Origin: Nitrospiraceae bacterium
GTDB taxonomy: Bacteria; Nitrospirota; Thermodesulfovibrionia; Thermodesulfovibrionales; UBA1546
DNA length: 64,000 nucleotides
Assembly: GCA_021373015.1 (NCBI GenBank)
Contig: JAJFTJ010000005.1
Coordinates: forward strand, 124,001 to 188,000
Direction: 5' to 3'
A model generated the notes under the pieces. It was given only the letters and a program-made list of their open reading frames with translations. It made no database searches and was not told where the DNA came from. Position numbers and translations under genes: made by a program. Below, one piece after another: positions 37,991 through 47,014 of this stretch. Numbering within the stretch: position 1 is the first letter of the stretch; the number at the start of each line of letters is the position of its first letter.

Positions 37991-39367
37991 TTATTTTGTT
38001 AGCTTTAATTCCAAAAGCAGTGCTTCCTTGGTATTGGATGTTATCTTAAATCTTTCGTCTGCTCTATAGCCTGCAACCCATATAATGTCTTTATCTGAAA
38101 GCACGATTGGGATTGTATCCCGCTCATCTCTTGGAATTCTTTCATCTACAAAGAAATCCTGAAGCTTTTTTTTCCTGCCGAAACCTGCAGGATAGAAGAA
38201 ATCACCTTCTTTTCTTGAGCGTACAATAAGAGGTGATTTTATTTTGTCAACATCAAATAACATCGTTGATTTATCTAAGGTTTCTTTGTCTTCTGTAAAA
38301 GCTGCTCTAATTAAGAGATTAGCTTCTTTAATTAACAATTCACCAGGAAGATTAAGGGTGTATTGTCCAATCTTTTCAGGCAGCTTTGATGTGAGTATTA
38401 AAGTCGAGTAGCCTTTTATGACCCTTATGCCCTTTGGAAGATTGATCCTGTCTCCTGATCGGCCGTTTTTTATCAGGTCAATAATGTCTTCAACATGAAT
38501 AAAGCTTATTCCTCTCAGCCCCTTTACTGAATCAATCGCTCTCCTGATGATCCTGTAGAGAATTGCCTTGTCTGTTGTCTCCAGAGGAACTAGAAAAAGC
38601 TCGATCATGTCATCGGTTTTTCTTGTAATGAGTCTCATGAGTGTTTTTGTGGTAATGATCTCCAGATATCTGTCTTCTTCTCTGAAGATATTGCACATTC
38701 TGCTTACTGTTTTAATCAACTCGGGGTTTTTTTTCTTAAACTCGGACATTATAGACAGTCTGAACCAGTTTCTTAAATAATCCTTCTTTAAATTAGACGA
38801 ATCGACAGCATATGACTGAGATGACGCTTCAAGAAATATTTCTATCTCTTCTCGTGCGATTTCAATAAGCGGTCTGATAATTTTGCCACGCACAGGAGGT
38901 ATTCCTGTAAGCCCTTTCAACCCTGAACCTCTTAAGATACGCATGAAAAAAGTCTCGGTCTGATCATCTGCATTGTGTGCAAGGGTAATTTTGCTTGCGC
39001 CTATTTTATATGCAATCTCTTCAAATGTCTTATATCGCAATTCTCTGGCAGCTTCTTGCTTATTTAATGATGCTTTTTTGGCATAGGAAATGACATCAAC
39101 TGACTCAACGAAAAACAATATGTTGAATTTCTTGCACAAGTCTGTGCAGAATTTTATCTCTTCAGGAGTTTCATTTGGCCTCAGATTATGATTTACATAA
39201 AGCGCTGACAGTTTGAATTTGTATATTTCTTGTATTTGCTTCAGGAGGATGAGAAGACATACTGAATCAGGACCACCTGAAAGACCAACAAGCAAATGGT
39301 CGCTTTCTGTGATCATTGAGTGTTTTTGAATAGTTTTTTTAACTTTTTCTGTTAAATCCATTCCCAT
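37991..39367 (-). CDS. tilS: tRNA(Ile)-lysidine synthase
   Basis: TilS converts the wobble cytidine of the CAU-anticodon tRNA-Ile to lysidine, which changes both decoding and charging. The PP-loop is LLVGLSGGPDSVCLLIL at about residues 26-42. TilS-specific segments follow: LSALYVNHNLRPNE, ITLAHNADDQTETFFMRILRGSG and the C-terminal TilS domain starting near residue 375. The 458-residue length is normal. The ATG at 39367 or the next one at 39361 could serve as start. The gene is essential in most bacteria. Confidence 0.96.
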   Translation of the reverse strand: MGMDLTEKVKKTIQKHSMITESDHLLVGLSGGPDSVCLLILLKQIQEIYKFKLSALYVNHNLRPNETPEEIKFCTDLCKKFNILFFVESVDVISYAKKASLNKQEAARELRYKTFEEIAYKIGASKITLAHNADDQTETFFMRILRGSGLKGLTGIPPVRGKIIRPLIEIAREEIEIFLEASSQSYAVDSSNLKKDYLRNWFRLSIMSEFKKKNPELIKTVSRMCNIFREEDRYLEIITTKTLMRLITRKTDDMIELFLVPLETTDKAILYRIIRRAIDSVKGLRGISFIHVEDIIDLIKNGRSGDRINLPKGIRVIKGYSTLILTSKLPEKIGQYTLNLPGELLIKEANLLIRAAFTEDKETLDKSTMLFDVDKIKSPLIVRSRKEGDFFYPAGFGRKKKLQDFFVDERIPRDERDTIPIVLSDKDIIWVAGYRADERFKITSNTKEALLLELKLTK

Positions 39368-39500
39368 TAAACTCTAAGTGTTAATGTTGAGTGATGTCAA
39401 TAGTTATGAATATATCAGTTAAAAAAACTTGCAACATCAGGTGGTTTATTATAGTATTTATAAAAGGAATATAATCTAATGGGATATAGATCAACGAACT

Positions 39501-39881
39501 ATGAATAAATCCGTAAAATTCGGTCATTATCTAGCAGATAAAAAACTTATTACAAGTCAGGATATACTCGAAGCCCGTTTTGTTCAAAAGAAAAATAATA
39601 GATTGATCGGAGAAATTGCGGTGGAGAAGGGCTGGATTACTGAGGAAAATGTTCAAAGGATTCTTGTTGTTCAAGAAGAGACTTTGGAAAAATTTGGTGA
39701 TACCGCAGTAAAAATGAATTTATTAACTGAGAATCAAATCGAACAACTTCTTAAAGAACAGCAAGATTCTTATATGTTTTTTGGCGAAGCGCTGGTAAAA
39801 ATCGGCGCTATTTCAAACGAAGATCTCATCAAAAATTTAAAAGAATTCAATAAGTTAAAACTGGAAGAGGATAATTCATAG
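39501..39881 (+). CDS. Small helical protein with repeated MshEN/GspE N-terminal-like motif
   Basis: This is a 126-residue protein of three similar helical units: FGHYLADKKLITSQDILEA, IGEIAVEKGWITEENVQRIL and FGEALVKIGAISNEDLIKNL. The pattern G-x-x-L-V/A-x-x-G-x-I-(S/T)-x-(E/D)-(D/Q)-L matches the N-terminal domain of the type II/IV pilus ATPases (MshEN), which binds c-di-GMP in some proteins. There is no ATPase domain. It could be a stand-alone c-di-GMP or partner-binding protein. TATAAT at 39470-39475 suggests its own promoter. The 3' end overlaps that of the MurU-AmgK gene. Confidence 0.6.
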   Translation: MNKSVKFGHYLADKKLITSQDILEARFVQKKNNRLIGEIAVEKGWITEENVQRILVVQEETLEKFGDTAVKMNLLTENQIEQLLKEQQDSYMFFGEALVKIGAISNEDLIKNLKEFNKLKLEEDNS

Positions 39882-41747
39882 CACTGCGATAAGTTTATAG
39901 AGTTCAGGATACTCATCTTTAACAAGAAAAATATCTTCTTTTAGTAATTTGATTCCTTTTGGAATATATTTTGAAAAGTATCTTTTGCCTGCTGAAGAAG
40001 AAAGAAAGCCAAATGCTCCGAGCGCCTGCATATGTCTTTGGAGTCTGCAAATAATTAATGATTCTTCAAACTTATCTTTATCAAAAAAAGCATCTTTTGC
40101 TTTGATTTGAGCAGCATAATATTTCAAAAGATTTTTTCTGGTCTTGTCTTCAAGCCTGTAATATGGATCCCAAAGTATGGATGCAATGTCATATGCAGGA
40201 AGTCCTATCCTGGCGCTTTGAAAATCAATCAATCTAGGGATACCATTATGTATCATTATGTTCTGTGATTGAAAATCACGATGAATTATAGTTTTATGAA
40301 AAGATACTGCTTTTGCGGCCAGATTGTGAAATTCATCATTTAACGAAGATGTATTTTTGATTGAAATTTCTTTTATGTTTTTTACGAGCTGTTCGATGAA
40401 GTATGATGTTTCCCATCTGTAATGTTCATAGTCAAATATTTTGTTCTGGAGCAGTGGGCACTCAGCAACTCTTGCTGTTGCCTCTGTGTGGATGAGAATC
40501 AGGATATCAAGGACTTTTCTGTACATTTGTTCTATTGTCTTATCATCATGTGTTTTTTTAAGCCAGGTATATAGTGATACATCGCCAAGGTCTTCAAATG
40601 TTGCAAGCATTTTGTCTGGTTCATAATCAACAAGTTCTGGTACTGGAACTAAATGCTTTAAAAAAAATTTAGTGTATTCTATGTGTCTTGTATAATCTGA
40701 ATCACTATTTTTGCATTTCATTACGACAAATGTTTTGTAGTTTTTTTCTACCCTGAAATATTCTCTATTGGAACCTCCTGTGCCGATGAGTATTCCGTTA
40801 TTTTTTGTTCCGAGCAAATCTGCTTCATTGAGGTCTATCTTGAAATCATGGCCGATTATGCAGTTTTCATAGTATGTGTTTTGATCCAGTCCGCTTTCCG
40901 GAAGGACTATACAATTTCTGACAGAGATTTTTTTATTAAATGTATTTTCTTTCTCAATTATTACATAACCATCTATTTCTAAATTATCAATTTTTTTTGC
41001 TGACGGATGAAAATAAGTGGTCTCTCCTTCTGAGCGAAGGTTTTTTATTATTGCAGAGGCATAAGACATGGGAGTTCCAACATCACTCCAGCAGCATCCA
41101 GTAAAATCAAGCGCCTGGACTTTCTTCCCGGCTTTTGATGCTTCTATCCATGCAGATGTTGCATGTGATTCACCGGATGGAAGAAATTGGAATATTTCAG
41201 GAGAATATACAGCTATTCCTGTATAAGCAGTTTTAAACCTGTCAGTGCTGGGATTTGGCATGGATGTCCCGGGATTCTCAACATCAATAACAAGACCTTT
41301 ATCATTAACGATGACATTGCTATATTTAGGATAATTGTGAGTTGCTAGAGTTGCAATGTTGCCGGAAATTATATGCGTCATTACAAGCTTAATAAAATCA
41401 ATGTCAGATACTATGTCGGCATTATGCACCATGAAATAACTATCAGAAAGAAAAATTTCAGCATTTTTTAATGCGCCTCCAGTACCTAGGATTGGATCTT
41501 CAGGAAACAACTCGATCCTGTCCTTGTATTCTGATTCATCAGCCCATTTTCTGATAGCCTCTGGTTTGTAGTGGAGATTTATTCCTATTTTACCTGATGA
41601 AATATCTGAGAATTTTTTAAGAATGATTTCTATCAGAGGTTTCCCGAGTAAAGGCAGTAATGGCTTGGGCATGTGATTTGTGATGGGTCTCAGTCTTTCG
41701 CCTAAGCCTGCTGCCGGAAGGAAGATTTTAAAAGAAAATTTTGACAT
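39876..41747 (-). CDS. MurU-AmgK-like fusion: sugar nucleotidyltransferase plus aminoglycoside-phosphotransferase-type sugar kinase
   Basis: This 623-residue protein has two catalytic domains. The N-terminal half (about 1-250) is a nucleotidyltransferase with LPAAGLGERLRPIT, PKPLLPLLGKPL, GTGGALKN and VHNADI, as in MurU. A short linker with LbH-like elements follows (about 250-320). The C-terminal part (about 325-600) is an APH-type kinase with HRDFQSQNIM and LIDFQSARIGLPAYDI. In Pseudomonas AmgK phosphorylates MurNAc (and GlcNAc) at C1 and MurU makes UDP-MurNAc, skipping MurA. Here both are on one chain. The next gene upstream is a NamZ homologue, so the substrate is probably MurNAc. It is not an antibiotic resistance gene. 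Confidence 0.75.
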   Translation of the reverse strand: MSKFSFKIFLPAAGLGERLRPITNHMPKPLLPLLGKPLIEIILKKFSDISSGKIGINLHYKPEAIRKWADESEYKDRIELFPEDPILGTGGALKNAEIFLSDSYFMVHNADIVSDIDFIKLVMTHIISGNIATLATHNYPKYSNVIVNDKGLVIDVENPGTSMPNPSTDRFKTAYTGIAVYSPEIFQFLPSGESHATSAWIEASKAGKKVQALDFTGCCWSDVGTPMSYASAIIKNLRSEGETTYFHPSAKKIDNLEIDGYVIIEKENTFNKKISVRNCIVLPESGLDQNTYYENCIIGHDFKIDLNEADLLGTKNNGILIGTGGSNREYFRVEKNYKTFVVMKCKNSDSDYTRHIEYTKFFLKHLVPVPELVDYEPDKMLATFEDLGDVSLYTWLKKTHDDKTIEQMYRKVLDILILIHTEATARVAECPLLQNKIFDYEHYRWETSYFIEQLVKNIKEISIKNTSSLNDEFHNLAAKAVSFHKTIIHRDFQSQNIMIHNGIPRLIDFQSARIGLPAYDIASILWDPYYRLEDKTRKNLLKYYAAQIKAKDAFFDKDKFEESLIICRLQRHMQALGAFGFLSSSAGKRYFSKYIPKGIKLLKEDIFLVKDEYPELYKLIAVL

Positions 41748-41778
41748 TTTTTATGGGTTGCTTTCTATTGCTACGCAT

Positions 41779-42957
41779 TCAGGAGTAAATAAGATATTCC
41801 TTTCGTGTTTTTTGAAATTCTCTTGATTGTTCTTTCCACCATTCTTCCATGTTTTTAAGGGATTCATTTTTCTCCAGACTTTTTCTTAGTATGTCTGTTC
41901 CTGCTAGTATATCAATAGGAGGTTTCACTGCTTCATATTCATATGGCGGTTGTTTCCATTCAAATTTGTCTCTGTAAAGTTCCATAATAGATTTTAAAAC
42001 AGCAACTCCAGTTTTGAATGGTTTGAATTTGTTCCTGTCAATAACGTGGATTTGCGCGCCTCCGCATAATTCTCCTGAGAATTTCTGAAATGTCGGTTGG
42101 AAATAAACAGGTCTGAATACAACTCCATTCAGTTTGTGTTCTTTTATTTTTTTTACTATTTTTTCAGGGTCAATAAATGGAGCCCCGAAAATTTCAAATG
42201 GACGTGTTGTTCCTCTGCCCTCGCTTAAGTTGGTGCCTTCAAGCAGACACATTCCAGGATAGACTGTTGCTGCATCCAGCGTCGGAATATTAGGGGAAGG
42301 CATAACCCATGGAAGCATTGTATCATCAAACCACATTTTTCTTTTCCAGCCTTGTGTTTTGATAATCTTCAGGTCAAGCGATGGATAAAATTTGTCTTTT
42401 AGGTAATTAGCTATTTCAGCTACTGTCATCCCATGTCTAACAGGTAAGGGGCGCTGCCCGACAAATGAAGAATATGAAGGATCAAGAACAGGGCCTTCAA
42501 AAAGAGCGCCGCTTATCGGATTTGGTCTGTCAAGCACTACTATGGATTTGCCTGATTCAAGACAAGCCTGCATACAGAGTTCCATTGTCCAGATAAAAGT
42601 ATAATAGCGAGAGCCTATATCCTGAATGTCTACTATCATTATGTCTATGTCTTTTAACATTGAAGAATCAGGTTTTCTTGTTTGGCTGTAGAGACTGTAT
42701 ACGGGAAGTCCTGTGACATTATCTTTGAATCCCTGCCATTCAATCATATTGTCCTGAGTTTCACCTCTTACTCCATGCTGCGGCCCAAAAAGAACAGTTA
42801 GTTTTGTTTTTTTTGTTTTTAAAAAAAGATTTGTAGTGTGTTCAAGTTTATTATTGACTGATGCAGGATGAACCAACAGGCCTGAGCGTAAGTTTTTCAA
42901 TTCAGCTGGCCAGTGTTTTTCGAATAAATCTGCTCCGGTTTTTACTAATTTCGGCAT
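41779..42957 (-). CDS. namZ: NamZ-like exo-beta-N-acetylmuramidase (DUF1343)
   Basis: This 392-residue DUF1343 protein (the name used for NamZ enzymes in Bacillus and Tannerella, which release MurNAc from the non-reducing ends of glycan chains) has the family motifs [60 protein letters not shown] and [21 protein letters not shown]. Unlike the known secreted forms I see no signal peptide, so it is probably cytoplasmic or leaves by another route. It precedes the MurU-AmgK fusion by 31 bp on the same strand, as expected for MurNAc recovery. A TATATT -10 ends 5 nt before the ATG. Confidence 0.85.
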   Translation of the reverse strand: MPKLVKTGADLFEKHWPAELKNLRSGLLVHPASVNNKLEHTTNLFLKTKKTKLTVLFGPQHGVRGETQDNMIEWQGFKDNVTGLPVYSLYSQTRKPDSSMLKDIDIMIVDIQDIGSRYYTFIWTMELCMQACLESGKSIVVLDRPNPISGALFEGPVLDPSYSSFVGQRPLPVRHGMTVAEIANYLKDKFYPSLDLKIIKTQGWKRKMWFDDTMLPWVMPSPNIPTLDAATVYPGMCLLEGTNLSEGRGTTRPFEIFGAPFIDPEKIVKKIKEHKLNGVVFRPVYFQPTFQKFSGELCGGAQIHVIDRNKFKPFKTGVAVLKSIMELYRDKFEWKQPPYEYEAVKPPIDILAGTDILRKSLEKNESLKNMEEWWKEQSREFQKTRKEYLIYS

Positions 42958-42962
42958 ATCAG

Positions 42963-42991
42963 AATATACATTATTATTTTCAATACTACAA
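42963..42991 (-). promoter_or_regulatory. Promoter of namZ, near-leaderless
   Basis: On the minus strand TTGTAG and TATATT are separated by 17 bp. The -10 ends 5 nt before the ATG at 42957, and there is no Shine-Dalgarno. Confidence 0.45.
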
Positions 42992-43068
42992 GACTGATAA
43001 TTGACCTGAAGTTCTATATTCAGTTATTATTTATACAGTTCATTCTACAATGCTTCAGGAGGTTCTTA

Positions 43069-43347
43069 ATGCCAATTTATGAATATGAATGTCTGAAATG
43101 CGGAGAAACGCATGAGATATTGCAAAAATTTAGCGATAAACCGCTTGATGTCTGTTCTAAATGTGGAGGAAAAGTTAAAAAGTTGATCTCCAATACATCA
43201 TTTGTTCTAAAAGGCACTGGCTGGTATAAGACTGATAATGCCGTAGCACCTAAAAAAGATAAAAAGAAACATGGAAAGTCAGACATAAAACCTGAAGCCA
43301 AAACCGAGACAAAATCCGAACAAAAGAAAGAAACAGTAAAAACATAG
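43069..43347 (+). CDS. FmdB-type zinc-ribbon protein
   Basis: This 92-residue protein has the FmdB zinc ribbon at the N-terminus: [17 protein letters not shown] and then [15 protein letters not shown] give two CxxC pairs. The [11 protein letters not shown] segment is also typical. The last 30 residues are a Lys/Glu/Thr tail ([15 protein letters not shown]). The family is widespread but its function is not settled; regulation and RNA or protein binding have been proposed. AGGAGG lies 8 bp before the ATG. Its stop overlaps the start (GTG) of the next gene in TAGTG form. Confidence 0.88.
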   Translation: MPIYEYECLKCGETHEILQKFSDKPLDVCSKCGGKVKKLISNTSFVLKGTGWYKTDNAVAPKKDKKKHGKSDIKPEAKTETKSEQKKETVKT

Positions 43348-44102
43348 TGCAGGATTTCCATATTCACATTCCATACGATGTGCTTGAAGAGCATCTTTCA
43401 TTTATAAAAAAACATAAATTCAATCTCGAAATTTATTTCAGCTCTAAATCGCTTGACTCTTCAAATAAAAAAAATATCTGCAAGATGAGGAAGAGACTTG
43501 GCTATTACCCGTCTTTGTCGATTCATGCACCGTTTATGGACTTATCCCCAGGCGCTGTGGATCCTAAAGTTCGTGAAATAACAGTAGAAAGATTTGATTA
43601 TATTCTGGATATCGCAGAATGCCTTGATGTTAAGACAGTTGTATTTCATTCAGGATATGAAAAATGGAAATACGGGCTTAACATGAATCTCTGGCTTGAG
43701 AACAGCCTTTTGACATGGGATAAGCTTTCCACTAAGGCCGCAGGCATTGGCGTGAAAATAGCAATCGAAAACATCTTTGAGGACGAGCCTTCAAGTCTAA
43801 TGGCATTGATGAAAAAGATGTCTTCATCTCACTTTGGACTCTGCTTTGATACTGGTCACTTAAATCTGTTTTCAAAGATGCCACTTGATGAATGGATAAG
43901 GGCTTTAAAACCTTATATTCTTGAATTTCACCTGCATGATAATAACAAGACCGCTGACCAGCATTTGCCGATAGGAGATGGCACATTTGATTTTAAGACT
44001 TTATTCGAATCGATTAAAGGACAAGATATTATTTACACACTTGAGGCTCATACTGCCGAACATGTAATGAAAAGCATCGAAAGATTAAAACAGTACTTAT
44101 AG
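43347..44102 (+). CDS. TIM-barrel protein, AP endonuclease 2 / sugar isomerase family
   Basis: This 251-residue TIM-barrel protein belongs to the xylose-isomerase-like / AP-endonuclease-2 superfamily. Metal-ligand candidates are the His in SIHAPF, His in VFHSGYEK, Glu in IAIENIFED, Asp-His in CFDTGHLNLF, His pair in EFHLHDN and Glu in TLEAHT. The superfamily contains sugar isomerases, epimerases and endonuclease IV; the sequence does not decide between them. It starts with GTG overlapping the fmdB stop and is probably cotranscribed with it. Its stop overlaps that of the convergent methyltransferase. Confidence 0.75.
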   Translation: MQDFHIHIPYDVLEEHLSFIKKHKFNLEIYFSSKSLDSSNKKNICKMRKRLGYYPSLSIHAPFMDLSPGAVDPKVREITVERFDYILDIAECLDVKTVVFHSGYEKWKYGLNMNLWLENSLLTWDKLSTKAAGIGVKIAIENIFEDEPSSLMALMKKMSSSHFGLCFDTGHLNLFSKMPLDEWIRALKPYILEFHLHDNNKTADQHLPIGDGTFDFKTLFESIKGQDIIYTLEAHTAEHVMKSIERLKQYL

Positions 44103-45239
44103 GTTGTTCAGCTGATTTTTAATAGAAAAACCCTTCAGCTCTGGTTTTCTATGTCCCTTATATTGAATCATAACCTTATGCGTTTCACCAATAGTTCCAG
44201 GAAGAATCAGATTTTTAATCTTATCTATTTCAGCAAAATAGTCAGATGATGTTTTATATATGTTCGAAATTGATTTGTCAATGCCAAGCCCTAAAAGAAA
44301 TGCTCCTTGCTGGCAAAATCCAATTGTTTTTATGCCTAACTCCTCCGCCCATTTCTTTACTGATGAAAAATTCACATGAGCAGTAATATCCTGCTCTCCA
44401 ATGTTTTGATATGGATCTTCGCTGATTTGGTGTTTGTAATAGCATAGAAGGGTGCCTCTGTTTCTTTCTTCACTATAGTAATCCCATGAAGGATAGCCAT
44501 AGTCTATTGTTAAAATAAAGCCTTCTTTTAAAATCTCACTTATTTCTTTCAGCCATTTTTTGATTTCAAGGTTTGTTTCTGTTCTATAGCCATTTTCAAG
44601 TTTAGTTGAGAATTCTCTCAGGTAATTTATTATTTCAATTGTGCTTGGTTTTTGCTTCAGCTCGGCAAGATTTTCGCCATCTGATTTAATAAATATTTCT
44701 TTGATTCCATTTTCCATCTCTATTAAGTGAACTGGAAATGAGTCAAGAAGCTCGTTCGACAAGATACATCCTTTTATCTCGCTAAGCTCTTTGATGGAAG
44801 ATTTCCAGATAACCTTATCATCAAATTCAGAAAGAAGTTTTTTTTGTTCTTCCTTCATTGCTGGATTTATTTCAATAATTATGTATTTAATGTTTTTGTA
44901 GATATTACGTGGTTTCTGTCCTCTGATTTTTACTCCTGAAAAATATTCAAGAATGTCTTTGCATAAATAACCAACTCCAGAGCCAATTTCAATAATATTG
45001 AAATCATCTGGTTTTTCCATAAGCATCCACATTTCTTCAATCTGTTTGCCGAGCATTGCACCAAATATAGGGTGAAGATGAGAGCTTGTGTAAAAATCAC
45101 CGTATCTTCCAATCCTTGCTTCTTCTGATGTGTAGTATCCAAACCCAGGCTCGAATAAGACCATTTTCATGAAAGTCTTAAAAGTAACAGGGCCGTCTTT
45201 TCTTATTTTATCTATAATTTTTTGTTTAACCGCATTCAT
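44097..45239 (-). CDS. MidA/NDUFAF7-type SAM-dependent methyltransferase (DUF185)
   Basis: This 380-residue DUF185 protein has the N-terminal FMKMVLFEPGFGYYTS, the SAM site IIEIGSGVGYLCKDIL (about 85-100), and SNELLDSFPVH and TIDYGYP further on. In mitochondria NDUFAF7 methylates an Arg of complex I; bacterial members probably methylate an Arg or another residue of a partner protein. The family assignment is firm, the target is unknown. No Shine-Dalgarno is obvious. Confidence 0.9.
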   Translation of the reverse strand: MNAVKQKIIDKIRKDGPVTFKTFMKMVLFEPGFGYYTSEEARIGRYGDFYTSSHLHPIFGAMLGKQIEEMWMLMEKPDDFNIIEIGSGVGYLCKDILEYFSGVKIRGQKPRNIYKNIKYIIIEINPAMKEEQKKLLSEFDDKVIWKSSIKELSEIKGCILSNELLDSFPVHLIEMENGIKEIFIKSDGENLAELKQKPSTIEIINYLREFSTKLENGYRTETNLEIKKWLKEISEILKEGFILTIDYGYPSWDYYSEERNRGTLLCYYKHQISEDPYQNIGEQDITAHVNFSSVKKWAEELGIKTIGFCQQGAFLLGLGIDKSISNIYKTSSDYFAEIDKIKNLILPGTIGETHKVMIQYKGHRKPELKGFSIKNQLNNL

Positions 45240-45349
45240 ATCAACATTATAGCTTTGCCTTGCTCTGCAAGCAACTTTAAATCAAATGCTTTTTATCAAT
45301 AATGAAAGCTATATTTGACAAACCACATAACAAAAAAGTAATTTAAACA

Positions 45350-45973
45350 ATGATCGCAATTGTAGATTACGGAATGGGAAATCTCCGAAGCGTAGAAAAA
45401 GGTTTTCAAAAAGTTAATGTTGATGCGCGCATTGTCTCAGACGCTAAGTCAATAGATGATGCAGATGGTGTTGTGCTTCCAGGGGTCGGTGCATTCATCG
45501 ACTGCATAAAAAATCTTACTGACATGAATCTTACTGATGCAATTATAAAGTCGATATCAAAGGGCAAGCCCTATCTTGGGATCTGCCTTGGTCTTCAGGT
45601 TTTGTTTACTGAATCAGAAGAATTTGGAACATGCAAAGGACTTAATGTGCTTAAGGGCAGGGTTGTAAGATTTCCTAAGAACAAACTTAAAGTTCCTCAT
45701 ATGGGATGGAATACAGTGGATATCAAGAAAAATTCTCCTATTTTTAGTGGAATACCGGAAAAATCATATTTTTATTTTGTACACTCGTTTTATGTGGTGC
45801 CGGATGATGAGAGTGTGATTTCAGGCACTACTGATTACGGAACCAGCTTCACTTCAATGATATGGAAGGATAATGTTCTGGCAACCCAATTTCATCCTGA
45901 AAAAAGTCAGGAACTGGGGTTGAAGATATTGAAGGGGTTTGGGGATTTTGTAAAGAAAGAGATTGCATTCTGA
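45350..45973 (+). CDS. hisH: HisH-type glutamine amidotransferase
   Basis: This 207-residue class I glutaminase has the catalytic Cys in YLGICLGLQVLF (about residue 80), and the His-Glu pair in QFHPEKS. DYGMGNLRSVEKG and LPGVGAF are typical HisH. It normally gives ammonia to HisF in imidazole-glycerol-phosphate synthesis. No hisF, hisA or other his gene is next to it; the neighbours are a methyltransferase and glycosyltransferases. Some HisH homologues instead serve nonulosonic or other amidotransferase reactions. TTGACA lies at 45315-45320 with no Shine-Dalgarno before the ATG. Confidence 0.85.
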   Translation: MIAIVDYGMGNLRSVEKGFQKVNVDARIVSDAKSIDDADGVVLPGVGAFIDCIKNLTDMNLTDAIIKSISKGKPYLGICLGLQVLFTESEEFGTCKGLNVLKGRVVRFPKNKLKVPHMGWNTVDIKKNSPIFSGIPEKSYFYFVHSFYVVPDDESVISGTTDYGTSFTSMIWKDNVLATQFHPEKSQELGLKILKGFGDFVKKEIAF

Positions 45974-46027
45974 TTTGGCATCTGAGCCAGATGTAAAGCA
46001 TAATAGGAATAAATTAGATTAATTTAA

Positions 46028-47014
46028 TTAAGTCAGTCTGCATATACTGAACATCTCCTGAAGCCTTTTTTCATAAGTATGGTCTTTTAAAGTTCTCAGG
46101 CAAGCGTTTTCTGCGATAGATATTCTGCTTGCTTGATTTAAAGAAAAATAACGCAATTTATCTTTAAGCTCTTCAATTGTTTTGTATAAAACAATCTCTT
46201 TGTCAGGTTCATACAAGTCAGGGATCTCATCTTTGTAGTCGCAAATTTGAAGAATTCCGCATCCGCTTGCCTCAAATACTCTTGGATTTGTTCCATAATC
46301 CCATTTGCCAAACCATGAATGAATGTTAAGTGCAATTTTGGATTTGCTATATATAACAACCATTTCTTCGGGCTTAAAAAAACCACCTCTTGCTATCTTT
46401 TTTCGAAGTATAGAATTTTCTCCCAACTTTTTTATCCAGGGACCAAATATTGATATATTAAAATCACGAGATAATTCAGTAAGAATATTCTCACGTGCAG
46501 GTCCCCAATCGCCTACAAAGCTTATATCGTATTCATGCCCGGTTCCTGCTATTTTGCGATGTACCAGAGGGAATGCTCCAACAGGAAGATAAAATGCCTT
46601 TTGAATTCCATGGTTGCAGTAATCTGCAAGACTGCCTCTGGCATTAGTAAAGTAGTAATCATAGTGAGATGCTTTTTCAATTGAACGTTTTATCTGAAAC
46701 GGGTCGTTAAGCCACCAGCAAATAGTCAGAATATTCTTGCTTCTTATATATTCGAGTATCTCCTTATCATGATCAAAGCCGAAAATTGTTAAGAAAATAT
46801 CAGGTTTAAATGTTTTAATGGTTTTTTTAAGCTGACGGTTTAAGTTAGAGATGAATGCAGGCTTAGAAATTTTTTTCAAAATCTTTGTATGAAACTGAGT
46901 GCTGCCGAAATTGAAAACAACCACTTCATGACCCATTGAAACAAGGGTCTCATAAACATAGGTATTCATTGGAACAGTTTTCAAATGTTCGGGGACAGAC
47001 AAAATTATTTTCAT
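46028..47014 (-). CDS. CgeB-like glycosyltransferase (DUF3880)
   Basis: This 328-residue GT-B glycosyltransferase has LLVSMGHEVVVFNFG near the N-terminus, TICWWLNDP, the spacing segment ISFVGDWGPARENIL and the C-terminal sugar-nucleotide site NPRVFEASGCGILQICDY (about 250-270). The family resembles CgeB of spore coats and several surface-glycan transferases. It is the last gene of a three-gene minus-strand group with two heptosyltransferases and overlaps the previous one by 4 bp. The sugar is not predictable. Confidence 0.8.
   Translation of the reverse strand: MKIILSVPEHLKTVPMNTYVYETLVSMGHEVVVFNFGSTQFHTKILKKISKPAFISNLNRQLKKTIKTFKPDIFLTIFGFDHDKEILEYIRSKNILTICWWLNDPFQIKRSIEKASHYDYYFTNARGSLADYCNHGIQKAFYLPVGAFPLVHRKIAGTGHEYDISFVGDWGPARENILTELSRDFNISIFGPWIKKLGENSILRKKIARGGFFKPEEMVVIYSKSKIALNIHSWFGKWDYGTNPRVFEASGCGILQICDYKDEIPDLYEPDKEIVLYKTIEELKDKLRYFSLNQASRISIAENACLRTLKDHTYEKRLQEMFSICRLT

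Noticed and set aside
39876-41747. Aminoglycoside resistance
   Set aside because: The APH-type domain belongs to the sugar-kinase (AmgK-like) group and is fused to a nucleotidyltransferase.
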